Shown: piece by piece, positions 1-9,702 of the stretch | How the letters are laid out: the number at the start of each line of letters is the position of its first letter | How positions within the stretch are numbered: the first letter of the stretch is position 1 | NCBI RefSeq assembly: GCF_009799925.1 | Contig: NZ_WELK01000001.1 | Coordinates: 62,001-126,000, forward strand | Length of the DNA: 64,000 nucleotides | DNA from: Pseudomonas sp. R-28-1W-6 | Lineage (GTDB): Bacteria; Pseudomonadota; Gammaproteobacteria; Pseudomonadales; Pseudomonadaceae | Direction: 5' to 3' | Notes under the pieces: model-generated | Database searches by the model: none | Seen by the model: only the letters and a program-made list of their open reading frames with translations | What the model was told of the DNA's origin: nothing | Made by a program: the position numbers and the translations under genes

Positions 1-370
1 CGGCCTTGATCCGCGCCAGCAGCTCGCGCGGGTTGAACGGCTTGGCCAGGTAATCGTCGGCGCCCTGCTCCAGACCCTGGATGCGGCTGGCCTCGTCGCC
101 CTTGGCGGTGAGCATGATGATCGGCAGCTGGTTGTTCGCCGCGCGCAGGCGGCCGCAGGCGGACAGGCCGTCCTCGCCGGGCAGCATGAGGTCGAGCACC
201 AGCAGCTGGAACAGCTCGCGGGACAGCAGGCGGTCCATCTGCTCGACGTTTTCCACCGCGCGCACGCGGTAACCCTGCTCGCTGAGGAAGCGCTCCAGCA
301 GGCGACGCAGGCCGGGATCGTCGTCGACGATCAGGATCTTTTCGCCTTCCGGCGCAGCAGCAGTGCTCAT
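1..370 (-). CDS. ompR: Response regulator OmpR, N-terminal part (cut by window edge)
   Basis: The 123 readable codons form a receiver domain of an OmpR-type response regulator, the partner of an EnvZ-like membrane kinase. Visible landmarks are the acidic cluster DDD at residues 16-18, the phosphoacceptor D60 in the run [12 protein letters not shown]88 in MLTAK and the conserved K110 in LAKPF. The winged-helix DNA-binding half lies outside the window. The start is preceded on the minus strand by GGGGAG with good spacing. It diverges from tex across about 180 bp. Family assignment is firm; the name ompR (also called amgR in Pseudomonas) rests on recalled gene order beside tex and gshA. Confidence 0.88.
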   Translation of the reverse strand, partial: MSTAAAPEGEKILIVDDDPGLRRLLERFLSEQGYRVRAVENVEQMDRLLSRELFQLLVLDLMLPGEDGLSACGRLRAANNQLPIIMLTAKGDEASRIQGLEQGADDYLAKPFNPRELLARIKA

Positions 371-552
371 GGCAACTCCCCAGTAAACAGTGGCGGCATT
401 ATGGCGCAAGCGCGGCGCGCGCCGCTTCGACCATTGTTAGCAGATTTTTCCCGACCGGCTGCCCATGCCGGCAAAACTCGGTGGTTATAATGCGCCGCTT
501 TGCGGTCGGCTCGGCCGGCTGCCGTTACCGCGCAGTTTTGTCAGGTAGGTGT
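371..552. promoter_or_regulatory. Divergent ompR / tex promoter region
   Basis: A perfect TATAAT at 486-491 fits as the -10 of tex, giving a leader of about 55 nt; no convincing -35 is seen. On the minus strand CATAAT at 403-398 fits as a -10 for ompR, followed by its GGGGAG ribosome site. The tex -10 overlaps the GTG at 481 that opens the long frame, so that GTG cannot be the translation start. Confidence 0.5.
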
Positions 553-2886
<2,334 letters not shown>

Positions 2887-2889
2887 CCC

Positions 2890-3270
2890 ATGAGCAGCCC
2901 CGTCGGCCAGGACAGCAACTTCAGCAAGTTGCTCGGCATGACCATCGACAAGGCCGAAAACGGCGAAGCGCAAGTCCGCATGAGCATGCAGGAGCACCTG
3001 CTCAACCTGCACGGGCGCATGCACGGCGGCGCGCTGTTCTCGCTGATCGACACCGCCCTCGGCCAGGCCAGCCACAGCCTGTTCGGCGGCGAAGCCGGCA
3101 GCATGACCCTGGAATGCAAGGTCAACTACATCCGCGCGGTCGAGCAGGGCGAGATCGTCTGCACCGCCCGCGTGCTGAATGCCGGGCGCAAGGTGCACGT
3201 GCTGGAAGCGCGGGTGCAGCAGGGCGACAAGCTGGTCGCCAGCGCCCAGGCCACCTTCATCTGCAAGTAA
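2890..3270 (+). CDS. Hotdog-fold thioesterase, PaaI-like
   Basis: A 126-residue single-domain hotdog protein, full length for PaaI-type acyl-CoA thioesterases. The signature HGRMHGGALF (residues 41-50) followed by D54 carries the usual catalytic-helix pattern. Family members hydrolyse acyl- or aryl-CoA thioesters in the cytoplasm; the substrate cannot be told from sequence. It sits 3 nt downstream of tex and shares its transcript, but I see no functional link between the two. Confidence 0.85.
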   Translation: MSSPVGQDSNFSKLLGMTIDKAENGEAQVRMSMQEHLLNLHGRMHGGALFSLIDTALGQASHSLFGGEAGSMTLECKVNYIRAVEQGEIVCTARVLNAGRKVHVLEARVQQGDKLVASAQATFICK

Positions 3271-3323
3271 GCCGTCAGCCCCCGGTGGCCGCGTGCCCGC
3301 ACGCGCCGCCGGCCCCACGCCGA

Positions 3324-3364
3324 ACGACTGTGCCAACTGCCCGGCCATCCGCGCAGACAGTCGT
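3324..3364 (+). terminator. Weak dyad downstream of the tex-thioesterase pair
   Basis: Arms ACGACTGT (3324-3331) and ACAGTCGT (3357-3364) are perfect complements but are separated by 25 nt and followed by no T-run. It may be a weak stop for the tex unit or an operator ahead of gshA. Otherwise the 167-bp gap holds only the gshA ribosome site (AAGGA at 3424-3428). Confidence 0.25.
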
Positions 3365-3437
3365 CGCGCCTCCCCCCTTGTAGAGTGCGCAGTCCACCCC
3401 CATATTTGGGCGACTCACGCGTGAAGGAACCCCGAAC

Positions 3438-5024
3438 TTGAGCGATCTCCTCTCCCGCCGCCTGGCCCTGCTTGGCGACGCCGCAGTCCTGCCCCTGCTG
3501 ACCCAGTGTCTGCACGGCATCGAGCGCGAATGCCTGCGCGTCACGGCCAGCGGCGAACTGGCCCAGAGCGGCCACCCGCGCGCACTAGGTTCGGCCCTGA
3601 CCCACCCGCAGATCACCACCGACTATTCCGAGGCCCTGCTGGAGTTCATCACCCCGGCCGAGCCCGACCCGGCGACCACCCTGGCCGACCTCGAACAGAT
3701 CCACCGCTTCGCCTACAGCAAGCTGACCGACGAATACCTGTGGAGCCCGTCGATGCCCGGCCTGCTGCCGGACGAGGCACACATCCCGATCGCCCGCTAC
3801 GGCAGCTCCAACATCGGCCGCCTCAAGTACGTCTACCGCCAGGGCCTGGCCCTGCGCTACGGCAAGACCATGCAGTGCATCGCCGGCATCCACTACAACT
3901 TCAGCCTGCCGGAACGGCTCTGGCCGCTGCTGCAGCAACTGGATGGCGACAGCGACGCACTGCGCGATTACCAGTCGGCGCGCTACATCGCCCTGATCCG
4001 CAACTTCCGCCGCTACAGCTGGCTGCTGATGTACCTGTTCGGCGCCTCGCCGGCGCTCGACCGCAGCTTCCTGCGCGAACGTCCGCACCAGCTGCAGCAG
4101 CTCGACGAGCAGACCCTCTACCTGCCCTACGCCACCAGCCTGCGCATGAGCGACCTGGGCTACCAGAGCAGCGCCCAGGCCGGCCTGACCCCCTGCTACA
4201 ACGACCTCGCCAGCTACACCGAGAGCCTGCGCTCGGCGGTGGCCACGCCCTATCCGGCCTACGCCGAGCTGGGCACCAAGAACGCCGCCGGCGAGTGGCA
4301 GCAGCTCAACACCAACATCATCCAGATCGAGAACGAGTACTACTCGAGCATCCGCCCCAAGCGCGTGACCTACTCCGGCGAGCGGCCGATCCAGGCGCTG
4401 ATCGCCCGCGGCGTGCAGTACGTGGAAGTGCGCTGCCTGGACATCAACCCCTACCTGCCGCTGGGCATCGACCTGGACGAGGCGCGCTTCCTCGACGCCT
4501 TCATCCTGTTCTGCGCCCTGCAGGACAGCCCGCTGCTGGAGGGCGGCGAATGCCGCAGCTGCACCGAGAACTTCCTCAAGACGGTCAAGGAAGGCCGCCG
4601 CCCCGGCCTGCACCTGCAGCGCCAGGGCCAGCCGGTGGAGCTCAAGGCCTGGGCCACGGAGCTGCTGCAGAGCTTCGCACCGATCAGCCGGCTGCTCGAC
4701 CAGGCCCATGGCGGCGAGCATTACCAGCTGGCCCTGCAACGGCAACAGGCCAAGGTCGACGACTGCAGCCTGACGCCTTCGGCCCGGGTGCTGGCCGAGC
4801 TGCGCGAGCGCGGCGAGAGCTTCCGCGCCTTTGCCCTGCGCCACAGCCAGGAACATGCGCAGGCCTTGCGCGCCCAACCGCTGAGTGCGGCCCAGGTGGC
4901 GAGCTTCGAGGCCATGGCCGCCCAGTCGCTGGCCGAGCAGGCCGAACTGGAAGGCGCCGAGGCCGGCGATTTCGACACCTTTGTCGCCGCCTACCAGGCC
5001 AGCATTCTCGGCCTCAGCGTCTGA
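3438..5024 (+). CDS. gshA: Glutamate-cysteine ligase
   Basis: Catalyses the first, ATP-dependent step of glutathione synthesis, joining L-glutamate and L-cysteine in the cytoplasm. At 528 residues it has the length of the proteobacterial type 1 enzyme. Characteristic stretches are GIERECLRV near residue 30, the nucleotide/metal-binding run around [19 protein letters not shown] near 295 and [15 protein letters not shown] near 335. The start is a TTG, chosen because AAGGA lies 9 nt upstream and the protein then begins at the usual place. gshB is not in the window. A dyad follows the stop. Confidence 0.95.
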   Translation: MSDLLSRRLALLGDAAVLPLLTQCLHGIERECLRVTASGELAQSGHPRALGSALTHPQITTDYSEALLEFITPAEPDPATTLADLEQIHRFAYSKLTDEYLWSPSMPGLLPDEAHIPIARYGSSNIGRLKYVYRQGLALRYGKTMQCIAGIHYNFSLPERLWPLLQQLDGDSDALRDYQSARYIALIRNFRRYSWLLMYLFGASPALDRSFLRERPHQLQQLDEQTLYLPYATSLRMSDLGYQSSAQAGLTPCYNDLASYTESLRSAVATPYPAYAELGTKNAAGEWQQLNTNIIQIENEYYSSIRPKRVTYSGERPIQALIARGVQYVEVRCLDINPYLPLGIDLDEARFLDAFILFCALQDSPLLEGGECRSCTENFLKTVKEGRRPGLHLQRQGQPVELKAWATELLQSFAPISRLLDQAHGGEHYQLALQRQQAKVDDCSLTPSARVLAELRERGESFRAFALRHSQEHAQALRAQPLSAAQVASFEAMAAQSLAEQAELEGAEAGDFDTFVAAYQASILGLSV

Positions 5025-5038
5025 AATCAACGACCTGG

Positions 5039-5073
5039 GTGACGGGCTGGGCCGATTAGCGGCAGCCCGTCAC
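5039..5073 (+). terminator. Candidate gshA terminator
   Basis: A perfect 11-bp inverted repeat, GTGACGGGCTG (5039-5049) and CAGCCCGTCAC (5063-5073), begins 15 nt after the gshA stop with a 13-nt loop. There is no T-run, so it may need Rho or serve mainly as an RNA 3' stabiliser. Confidence 0.4.
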
Positions 5074-5169
5074 AAATCCGCCATTTGCCGCGCAAACGGG
5101 TGATCCAGTTCCTTCCGCCCGGGGCGCCAGCCGACTAGCCTTGTGGGACATCCGCATTGGCCACGCCCG

Positions 5170-5379
5170 ATGACGTCCCCCGAAGACCGCAACAACGCAG
5201 ATCGCCACTGGAGCCTGGAAAGCCTGAACAAGGCTTATCAGCAAGGCTACATGGCCGGCCTCACCGGCCAGCCGCTGCACCAGCAACCCTACCCCGCCGA
5301 GGTCCTGGCCGCGGCCTGGGAAGCCGGCTGGGACGATGGCAACGAGCAGTTCGAACAGCACAAGCGCCGCAGCGCCTGA
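5170..5379 (+). CDS. Small Rmf/CrpP-like protein
   Basis: A 69-residue protein whose middle, QQGYMAGLTGQ then a PYP and an AWEAGWDDG run, matches the pattern of ribosome modulation factor (GYQAG-x-GR, CPY, W-x-GW). Rmf dimerises ribosomes in stationary phase; CrpP-type relatives have been linked to quinolone modification. Which role applies cannot be read here. The ATG at 5170 is preferred over an ATG 27 nt upstream because the family match starts after it, though neither has a strong ribosome site. It stands between gshA and the convergent argA and shares a strong hairpin with argA. Confidence 0.6.
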   Translation: MTSPEDRNNADRHWSLESLNKAYQQGYMAGLTGQPLHQQPYPAEVLAAAWEAGWDDGNEQFEQHKRRSA

Positions 5380-5397
5380 TTCGCCCCCGCCACACAG

Positions 5398-5425
5398 CCA
5401 AAGGGCCGCCATTGCGGCCCTTTGG
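5398..5425. terminator. Bidirectional terminator between the Rmf-like gene and argA
   Basis: A perfect 12-bp stem, CCAAAGGGCCGC / GCGGCCCTTTGG, with a CATT loop lies between the convergent Rmf-like gene (stop at 5379) and argA (stop at 5444). The T-rich end of each arm helps in both directions. Confidence 0.75.
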
Positions 5426-5443
5426 CATTGCGCCCGCCCCGGC

Positions 5444-6742
5444 CTACAGGGTCTTCTCGAAGATCTTCGAATTGCGCTGATAGTTGTACAGCGAGGCCCG
5501 CGCCGCCGGCAGGCGCTCGACGCTGCTGGGCTTGAAGCCGCGCTCCTGGAACCAGTGCGCGGTGCGCGTGGTGAGCACGAACAGGGTCTTCAGGCCCTGG
5601 GCGCGGGCGCGCTCCTCGATGCGCTCGAGCAGCTCGTCGCCGCGACCGCCATGGCGGTAGTCGGGATTCACCGCCAGACAGGCCAGCTCGCCGGCGTCCG
5701 CGTCGGCGATCTGGTATAGCGCGGCGCAGGCGATGATCAGGCCGTCGCGCTCGACGATGCTGAACTGCTCGATCTCGCGCTCCAGCACCTCGCGCGAGCG
5801 GCGCACCAGGATGCCCTGATCCTCCAGCGGGGTGATCAGGTCGATCAGCCCGCCGACGTCCTCGATGGTCGCCTCGCGCAGCGACTCGAACTGCTCCTGG
5901 TCGACCAGGGTGCCGCCGCCGTCGCGGGTGAACAGCTCGGTGAGCAGCGCCCCGTTGTCCATGTAGCTGACGATATGGCTGCGCTTGACCCCGCCGCGGC
6001 AGGCCTCGGCGGCAGCATCCAGCAGTTCGGCCTGGTAGCAGGCGCCGAGCCGCGCCAGGTGCTGCGGCACCTGCTGCGGGCGCAGCTCGCGGACCAGCTT
6101 GCCGCTCTCGTCGAGCAGGCCGCGCTCGGCGCTGAACAGCAGCAGCTTGTCGGCCTGCAGATCGATGGCGGCGCGGGTGGCAACGTCCTCGCAGGCCAGG
6201 TTGAAGATCTCCCCGGTGGGCGAATAACCGAGCGACGACAGCAGGACGATGCTGCGCTCGTCGAGCTGGCGGCCGATACCCTTGCGGTCGACCCGGCGCA
6301 CTTCGCCGGTGTGGTGGTAGTCGACGCCATCGAGCACGCCGATCGGCCGCGCGGTGACGAAGTTGCCGCCGGTGACGCGCAGGCGCGAGCCCTGCATCGG
6401 TGAGGCAGCCATGTCCATCGACAGGCGCGCCTCGATGGCGATGCGCAGCTGGCCGACGGCGTCGATCACGCATTCCAGGGTCGGCCCGTCGGTGATGCGC
6501 AGGTCGCGGTGAAAGCGCGGGGTCAGCCCGCGGTCGGCCAGGCGCGCCTCGATCTGCGGGCGCGAGCCGTGCACCAGGACCAGGCGCACGCCGAGGCTGT
6601 GCAGCAGCACCAGGTCGTGGACGATATTGCCGAAATTCGGGTGGGCAACGCCCTCACCGGGCAGCATGACCACGAAGGTGCAGTCGCGGTGGGCATTGAT
6701 ATAGGGCGAAGCGTGGCGCAGCCAGTTGACGTAGTCGTGCAT
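5444..6742 (-). CDS. argA: N-acetylglutamate synthase
   Basis: Makes N-acetylglutamate from glutamate and acetyl-CoA, the first step of arginine synthesis. The 432 residues comprise an amino-acid-kinase-like regulatory domain (about 1-285, with LVLVHGSRPQI and the arginine-inhibition region) and a GNAT acetyltransferase domain (about 290-432; LAVNPDYRHGGRGDELL is the acetyl-CoA loop). This is the classical feedback-inhibited ArgA. The start has only a weak ribosome site. It is the second gene of an argE-argA unit with a 109-nt spacer holding an Arg-rich mini-ORF and a hairpin, which suggests control by arginine supply. Confidence 0.95.
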   Translation of the reverse strand: MHDYVNWLRHASPYINAHRDCTFVVMLPGEGVAHPNFGNIVHDLVLLHSLGVRLVLVHGSRPQIEARLADRGLTPRFHRDLRITDGPTLECVIDAVGQLRIAIEARLSMDMAASPMQGSRLRVTGGNFVTARPIGVLDGVDYHHTGEVRRVDRKGIGRQLDERSIVLLSSLGYSPTGEIFNLACEDVATRAAIDLQADKLLLFSAERGLLDESGKLVRELRPQQVPQHLARLGACYQAELLDAAAEACRGGVKRSHIVSYMDNGALLTELFTRDGGGTLVDQEQFESLREATIEDVGGLIDLITPLEDQGILVRRSREVLEREIEQFSIVERDGLIIACAALYQIADADAGELACLAVNPDYRHGGRGDELLERIEERARAQGLKTLFVLTTRTAHWFQERGFKPSSVERLPAARASLYNYQRNSKIFEKTL

Positions 6743-6783
6743 GAAGGAGCCTGTGAGCGGTGACGAAACGAGCGATGGTTAGC

Positions 6784-6802
6784 CTTCCCCGCGCGGGGGA
6801 AG
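6784..6802 (-). promoter_or_regulatory. GC-rich hairpin in the argA leader
   Basis: On the minus strand CTTCCCC and GGGGAAG pair around a short CGCGC loop, 11 nt after the stop of the Arg leader ORF and about 40 nt before the argA start. It lacks a T-run, so it is not a textbook terminator. It may act with leader translation to control argA. Confidence 0.45.
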
Positions 6803-6813
6803 AAAGAGTCGAC

Positions 6814-6834
6814 TTAACGTCGTCGCAGCAGCAT
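6814..6834 (-). CDS. Candidate Arg-rich leader peptide MLLRRR upstream of argA
   Basis: A six-codon ORF encoding MLLRRR, with three consecutive Arg codons (CGA CGA CGT) just before TAA. It starts 17 nt after the argE stop and is preceded by a strong GAGGGGAG ribosome site with about 5 nt spacing, better than that of argA itself. A GC-rich hairpin follows. The combination of a strong ribosome site, regulatory-amino-acid codons at the end and a hairpin before a biosynthetic gene is what attenuation leaders look like. The function is inferred; no conservation check was possible. Confidence 0.5.
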   Translation of the reverse strand: MLLRRR

Positions 6835-6851
6835 CAGGGCTCCCCTCTGGT

Positions 6852-8000
6852 TCAGGCAGGTTGCAGGCAGTAGTGCTGGATCAGGCCGCGCAACAGCTGC
6901 ACCGTCGGCTGGATCCGTGACAGTTCGAGGAACTCGCCGGGCTGGTGGGCACAACTGATGTCGCCGGGGCCCAGCACGATGGTCTCGCAACCGAGCTGCT
7001 GAAGATAAGGCGCTTCGGTGCCGAATGCCACCGCCTCGGCCGCATGCCCGGTGAGGCGCTCGGCCAGGCGCACCAGCTCGCAGTCGGCGCTCTGCTCGAA
7101 GGGCGGCACATTGGCGAACAGCGGGGCGAAGTCGATCCTTACCTGATGCCGCTCGGCCAGCGGCTGCAGGCGCGTACGGATCGCCGCGCGCAGCTGCTCC
7201 GGGTCCATCCCCGGCAGCGGGCGCAGGTCGAACTCCAGCGAGCACTGGCCGCAGATGCGGTTGGGGTTGTCGCCGCCGTGGATGCAGCCGAGGTTGAGGG
7301 TCGGCTGCGGCACGCCGAACTGCGGGTTGCGGAATTCCCGCTGCCACTGGGCGCGCAGGGCACGCAGCTCGCCCATGGCGTCCTGCATGGCCTCCAGGGC
7401 GCTGTGGCCGAGGCTGGGGTCGGAGGAGTGGCCGCTCTGGCCGAGGATGTCGATGCGCTCCATCATCACCCCCTTGTGCAGGCGGATCGGCTTGAGGCCC
7501 GTCGGCTCGCCGATCACCGCGGCGCGCCCCAGCGGCTTGCCGGCGGCGGCCAGGGCGCGGGCACCGGACATCGAGCTTTCCTCGTCGCAGGTGGCCAGCA
7601 CCAGCAGCGGCTGGCGAAACGGCTGGTCGAGCAGGCCGCGCACCGCCTCGATCACCAGCGGGAAGAAGCCCTTCATGTCGCACACGCCGAGGCCGATCCA
7701 GCGGTCACCCTGCTCGGTCAGCTGCAACGGATCGCTGTGCCATAACGCCGCATCGAAGGGCACCGTGTCGCTGTGCCCGGCCAGCACCAGGCCACCGGGG
7801 CCGCTGCCGTAGCTGGCCAGCAGGTTGGCCTTGCCGGGCGCCACCGCCTGGATCTCGCAGGTGAACCCGAGATCGCCGAGCCAGGCCGCCAGCAGCTCGA
7901 TCACCGCGCGGTTGGACTGGTCCCAGCGCGGCTGGGTGCAGCTCACCGATGGCGCGGCAATCAGCGCCGCGAACTGGTCTTTGAGGCTTGGCAGGGGCAT
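6852..8000 (-). CDS. argE: Acetylornithine deacetylase
   Basis: A 382-residue M20-family metallohydrolase that releases acetate from N2-acetylornithine. Metal-site motifs are visible: AGHSDTVPFD near residue 80, the CDEESSMSG run with the catalytic Glu-Glu near 140, a dimerisation domain with the HSSDPSLGHSA stretch, and HQPGEF near the end. Its ATG has AAGGAG upstream. In most pseudomonads ArgJ recycles the acetyl group, so ArgE looks partly redundant there; being first in a unit with argA argues that it is expressed for arginine synthesis. It diverges from pitA. Confidence 0.92.
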   Translation of the reverse strand: MPLPSLKDQFAALIAAPSVSCTQPRWDQSNRAVIELLAAWLGDLGFTCEIQAVAPGKANLLASYGSGPGGLVLAGHSDTVPFDAALWHSDPLQLTEQGDRWIGLGVCDMKGFFPLVIEAVRGLLDQPFRQPLLVLATCDEESSMSGARALAAAGKPLGRAAVIGEPTGLKPIRLHKGVMMERIDILGQSGHSSDPSLGHSALEAMQDAMGELRALRAQWQREFRNPQFGVPQPTLNLGCIHGGDNPNRICGQCSLEFDLRPLPGMDPEQLRAAIRTRLQPLAERHQVRIDFAPLFANVPPFEQSADCELVRLAERLTGHAAEAVAFGTEAPYLQQLGCETIVLGPGDISCAHQPGEFLELSRIQPTVQLLRGLIQHYCLQPA

Positions 8001-8107
8001 CGGCTATCTCCTTCAGCGTGGCTTCATCATATAGCAGTCTGCCCCGGCGGCTAGCCGGCCGGGTGTTGGTCGTCCGAATCCGCTGAGCAGACCAAGCGAC
8101 CTTCTGG

Positions 8108-8113
8108 CATAAT
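8108..8113 (+). promoter_or_regulatory. Candidate pitA -10
   Basis: CATAAT lies 36 nt before the pitA start in the argE-pitA divergent region. No good -35 is seen at 17-18 bp upstream. If used, transcription would start near 8120, leaving a leader of about 29 nt with no clear Shine-Dalgarno sequence. Confidence 0.4.
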
Positions 8114-8132
8114 CCGCGCCCCAAATCTCGAA

Positions 8133-8150
8133 CAGTCACAAAACTGCCAT
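8133..8150 (+). promoter_or_regulatory. Pho-box-like site overlapping the pitA start codon
   Basis: CAGTCAC - AAAA - CTGCCAT: two 7-mers with the canonical 4-nt spacer, about 11-12 of 14 positions fitting the PhoB consensus CTGTCAT/C repeat. The second 7-mer ends inside the ATG at 8149. The site lies downstream of the candidate -10 rather than in the -35 position, so bound PhoB would be expected to block transcription. No -10 is found 10 nt downstream that would make it an activator site. Confidence 0.5.
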
Positions 8151-9621
8151 GTTTGATCTCTTCAGCGGACTCGATGCCTGGGTTGTCATCAGCCTGGCTC
8201 TTGCCTTGATCTTCGTGTTGTCCTTCGAATTCATCAACGGTTTCCATGACACCGCCAACGCGGTGGCCACGGTGATCTACACCAAGGCGATGCCGCCCCA
8301 TGTCGCGGTGGTCTTCTCCGGGATCTTCAACTTCCTCGGGGTGCTGCTCGGCGGCGTCGGCGTGGCCTATGCCATCGTCCACCTGCTGCCGGTGGAGCTG
8401 CTGATCAACGTCAACACCGCCTATGGCCTGGTCATGGTGTTCTCCCTGCTGGGGGCCGCCATCGCCTGGAACCTCGGCACCTGGTATTTCGGCATTCCGG
8501 CATCCAGCTCGCACACCCTGATCGGCTCGATCCTCGGGGTCGGCCTGGCCAATGCCCTGATCGCCGACATCTCCCTGGCGGAGGGGGTCAACTGGCAGAA
8601 AGCCATCGACATCGGCCTGTCCCTGCTGCTCTCGCCGCTGGCCGGTTTCACCGTGGCCGCGCTGATCCTGCTGGTGCTCAAGCGCATGTGGGGCGGCTCG
8701 AAGATGCACGAGTCCCCCGAGACCCGCATGGAGGTCAAGGGCAAGAAGAAACCGCCGTTCTGGAACCGCGTGGTGCTGATCGCCTCGGCCATGGGCGTGA
8801 GCTTCGTGCATGGCTCCAACGACGGGCAGAAGGGTATCGGCCTGATCATGCTGGTGCTGATCGGTATCGTCCCGGCCAAGTTCGTCCTCGACCTCAACAG
8901 CACCACCTACCAGATCGAGCGCACCCGCGACGCGGCCGTGCACCTGAGCCAGTTCTACGAGCGCAACCATGACACGCTGAGCGAGTACCTGGCCCTGGGC
9001 AAGAACGGCCGCAGCGAGCTGCCGAAGAAATTCCGCTGCGACGTGCAGCTCACCGAGCCGACCATCAGCGCCCTGCTGACCGCCCTCGAGGGCGTCACCG
9101 ACTACCGGCAGATGCCGATCGAGCAGCGCACCCAGGTCCGCCGCTACCTGCTGTGCCTGGACGACACGGCGAAGAAGGTGAGCAAGCTGAAAGAGCTGCC
9201 CAAGCGCGAGAAGGCCGACCTCGACAAGCTGCGCAAGGACCTCACCGCCACCACCGAATACGCCCCGCTGTGGGTGATCTTCGCCGTGGCCCTGGCCCTC
9301 GGCATCGGCACCATGGTCGGCTGGAAGCGCGTGGTACTCACCGTCGGCGAGAAGATCGGCCGCACCGGCATGACCTACGCCCAGGGCATGAGTGCGCAGA
9401 TCACCGCCTCCATCGCCATCGGCCTGGCCAACATCTACAGCCTGCCGGTCTCCACCACCCACGTGCTGTCGTCTGGCGTGGCCGGCACCATGGTCGCCAA
9501 CAAGAGCGGCCTGCAACTGGGCACCGTGCGCAACATCCTGCTGGCCTGGCTGTTCACCCTGCCGGCCACCATCGCCCTGTCCGCCGGTTTGTTCTGGCTG
9601 GGCGTGAAGCTGTTCGTCTAA
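8149..9621 (+). CDS. pitA: Low-affinity inorganic phosphate transporter, PitA type
   Basis: A 490-residue inner-membrane PiT-family permease that imports metal-phosphate coupled to protons. Both family signatures are present: GFHDTANAVATVIYTKAM near the N terminus and GSNDGQKGIG near residue 225. Hydrophobic helices flank a hydrophilic cytoplasmic segment at about 245-370, the same arrangement and length as E. coli PitA. No DUF47/PhoU-like partner gene follows, as would be expected for the shorter PiT subtype. A Pho-box-like site lies over the start codon, so repression under phosphate starvation is predicted. Confidence 0.92.
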   Translation: MFDLFSGLDAWVVISLALALIFVLSFEFINGFHDTANAVATVIYTKAMPPHVAVVFSGIFNFLGVLLGGVGVAYAIVHLLPVELLINVNTAYGLVMVFSLLGAAIAWNLGTWYFGIPASSSHTLIGSILGVGLANALIADISLAEGVNWQKAIDIGLSLLLSPLAGFTVAALILLVLKRMWGGSKMHESPETRMEVKGKKKPPFWNRVVLIASAMGVSFVHGSNDGQKGIGLIMLVLIGIVPAKFVLDLNSTTYQIERTRDAAVHLSQFYERNHDTLSEYLALGKNGRSELPKKFRCDVQLTEPTISALLTALEGVTDYRQMPIEQRTQVRRYLLCLDDTAKKVSKLKELPKREKADLDKLRKDLTATTEYAPLWVIFAVALALGIGTMVGWKRVVLTVGEKIGRTGMTYAQGMSAQITASIAIGLANIYSLPVSTTHVLSSGVAGTMVANKSGLQLGTVRNILLAWLFTLPATIALSAGLFWLGVKLFV

Positions 9622-9642
9622 GCTCGACGTCTGTCCGCTTGC

Positions 9643-9668
9643 ACAAGGCCGCCTCAGGGCGGCCTTGT
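9643..9668 (+). terminator. pitA terminator
   Basis: A perfect 11-bp stem, ACAAGGCCGCC / GGCGGCCTTGT with a TCAG loop, starts 21 nt after the pitA stop. The downstream T content is low. Confidence 0.6.
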
Positions 9669-9702
9669 CGCTCCCGGCGCCATCATTTCGCGAGAGTCCA
9701 TC

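Noticed and set aside
481..552. GTG at 481 as the tex start
   Set aside because: It overlaps the best -10 element (486-491), and the added 24 residues have no family similarity.
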